DNA of 6,260 nucleotides from Mollicutes bacterium (GTDB lineage: Bacteria; Bacillota_I; Bacilli_A; RF39; UBA660), in assembly GCA_003560455.1 (NCBI GenBank), contig PWIL01000152.1:1-6260 (forward strand). Direction: 5' to 3'. Positions 5,843 to 6,260 of the stretch are shown here, piece by piece; position 1 is the stretch's first letter; each line of letters starts with the position of its first letter. A model generated the notes under the pieces. The model was not told the DNA's origin. It made no database searches and worked only from the letters and a program-made list of their open reading frames with translations. Made by a program: the position numbers and the translations under genes.

Positions 5843-6260
5843 TTAACAATCACTTTCAACAACATTAATATTTACCGGCTGAGAACGATATATTTCTAAA
5901 AAATTATGTTCTTTTACTTTAAACCAGCCAATTGAAAAATCATATTCACGGGGTTCATAATTACTAAAAGCATTATAAATTTTAAAAGTTTCCAAATTCT
6001 CAAATTCAATCATTTTACCACCCGCCCAAAAATCAACCTCTTTTTTTACATCTGGGTCAATTGATGAAAACTTCGGAAATCCAAAATAACCTAAATCACG
6101 CATTGGCTCGCTGTTATCATCATTAAAAACTTGATCATATTCTGACAAAAAAGGATGTGCTGAAACTCGATCATCATCAATAAAAATAAAAACTTGATAG
6201 CCAAAATCCTCATCATACAAATTATAATGTTCTAAGGTTTCATCGCTTTTATTTTTTAAA
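5843..6260 (-). CDS. Unrecognised acidic protein, C-terminal part, start beyond the window
   Basis: The frame is open from the right edge of the window to TAA at 5845..5843, giving 138 visible C-terminal residues. The TTG at 6220 is an in-frame leucine with no ribosome binding site ahead of it, so the true start lies beyond 6260. I do not recognise the family. The visible part is soluble, acidic and rich in aromatics. It includes a strand-like segment leading to FIDDD, a DLGYFGFPKF stretch, a FWAGGKMIEF stretch, and a C-terminal region of apparent alternating strands ending in ESDC. There are no membrane segments and only the last residue is cysteine. It ends 24 bp before the aldo/keto reductase start in the same direction, so the two are probably co-transcribed. 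A small mixed alpha/beta cytoplasmic protein, possibly an accessory or immunity-type protein, would fit, but nothing proves it. Confidence 0.75.
   Translation of the reverse strand, partial: LKNKSDETLEHYNLYDEDFGYQVFIFIDDDRVSAHPFLSEYDQVFNDDNSEPMRDLGYFGFPKFSSIDPDVKKEVDFWAGGKMIEFENLETFKIYNAFSNYEPREYDFSIGWFKVKEHNFLEIYRSQPVNINVVESDC

Noticed and set aside
6218..6220. TTG as start of the right-edge gene
   Set aside because: The frame stays open to the window end and no Shine-Dalgarno sequence precedes the TTG, so the gene simply starts outside the window.
1..6260. CRISPR array, tRNA, insertion sequence, riboswitch or long repeat
   Set aside because: No regularly spaced repeats, cloverleaf, transposase-like protein or paired terminal repeats were seen on reading both strands. 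Intergenic spaces are all below about 70 bases, too short for most such elements.

Overview
The window looks like ordinary chromosome from a low-GC, anaerobic or fermentative bacterium, most likely of the Bacillota/low-GC Gram-positive type. This is inferred from three things: strong AGGAGG-like ribosome binding sites, an A+T-rich coding style, and a pyruvate:ferredoxin oxidoreductase of the single-chain anaerobe type. Tryptophan is encoded by TGG in the genes read here and no in-frame TGA is seen, so the mycoplasma code is not supported. No genus is assigned.

Layout. All genes but one lie on the minus strand. From the left edge to 2665 is a long minus-strand gene for pyruvate:ferredoxin (flavodoxin) oxidoreductase. 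Its first 888 codons are present and its C-terminal part lies beyond position 1. Just upstream of it (2722-3312) is a flavodoxin-fold NAD(P)H-dependent oxidoreductase/quinone reductase. A compact divergent promoter region of about 65 bp separates that gene from the only plus-strand gene (3378-4271), an asparagine-rich protein I do not recognise. Its stop codon overlaps the stop codon of a converging small four-helix membrane protein gene (4268-4639), and a weak hairpin with A and T tracts on its two sides sits on that junction. The membrane protein gene is tightly coupled to an upstream aldo/keto reductase with a C-terminal two-cluster ferredoxin domain (4650-5818). This reductase is interrupted by an apparent one-base deletion near 5342. 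At the right edge (5843 to beyond 6260) is the C-terminal part of another unrecognised, acidic protein.

How the genes fit together. Three of the six genes are redox enzymes: an Fe-S/TPP enzyme that makes acetyl-CoA and reduced ferredoxin, a flavin reductase, and an aldo/keto reductase with Fe-S clusters. This suits an anaerobe that disposes of electrons through ferredoxin and NAD(P)H, but the window does not show that they act in one pathway. The 5843-beyond-6260 gene, the aldo/keto reductase and the membrane protein are probably one minus-strand transcription unit (24 bp and about 10 bp gaps). The oxidoreductase and the pyruvate enzyme are also co-directional (56 bp gap), but the pyruvate enzyme appears to have its own promoter.

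I found no tRNA, rRNA, CRISPR array, insertion sequence or riboswitch, and no gene-free stretch longer than 300 bases. I do not see a convincing new biological system. The points most worth checking are the broken aldo/keto reductase, the two unrecognised proteins, and the compact promoter/start arrangements.
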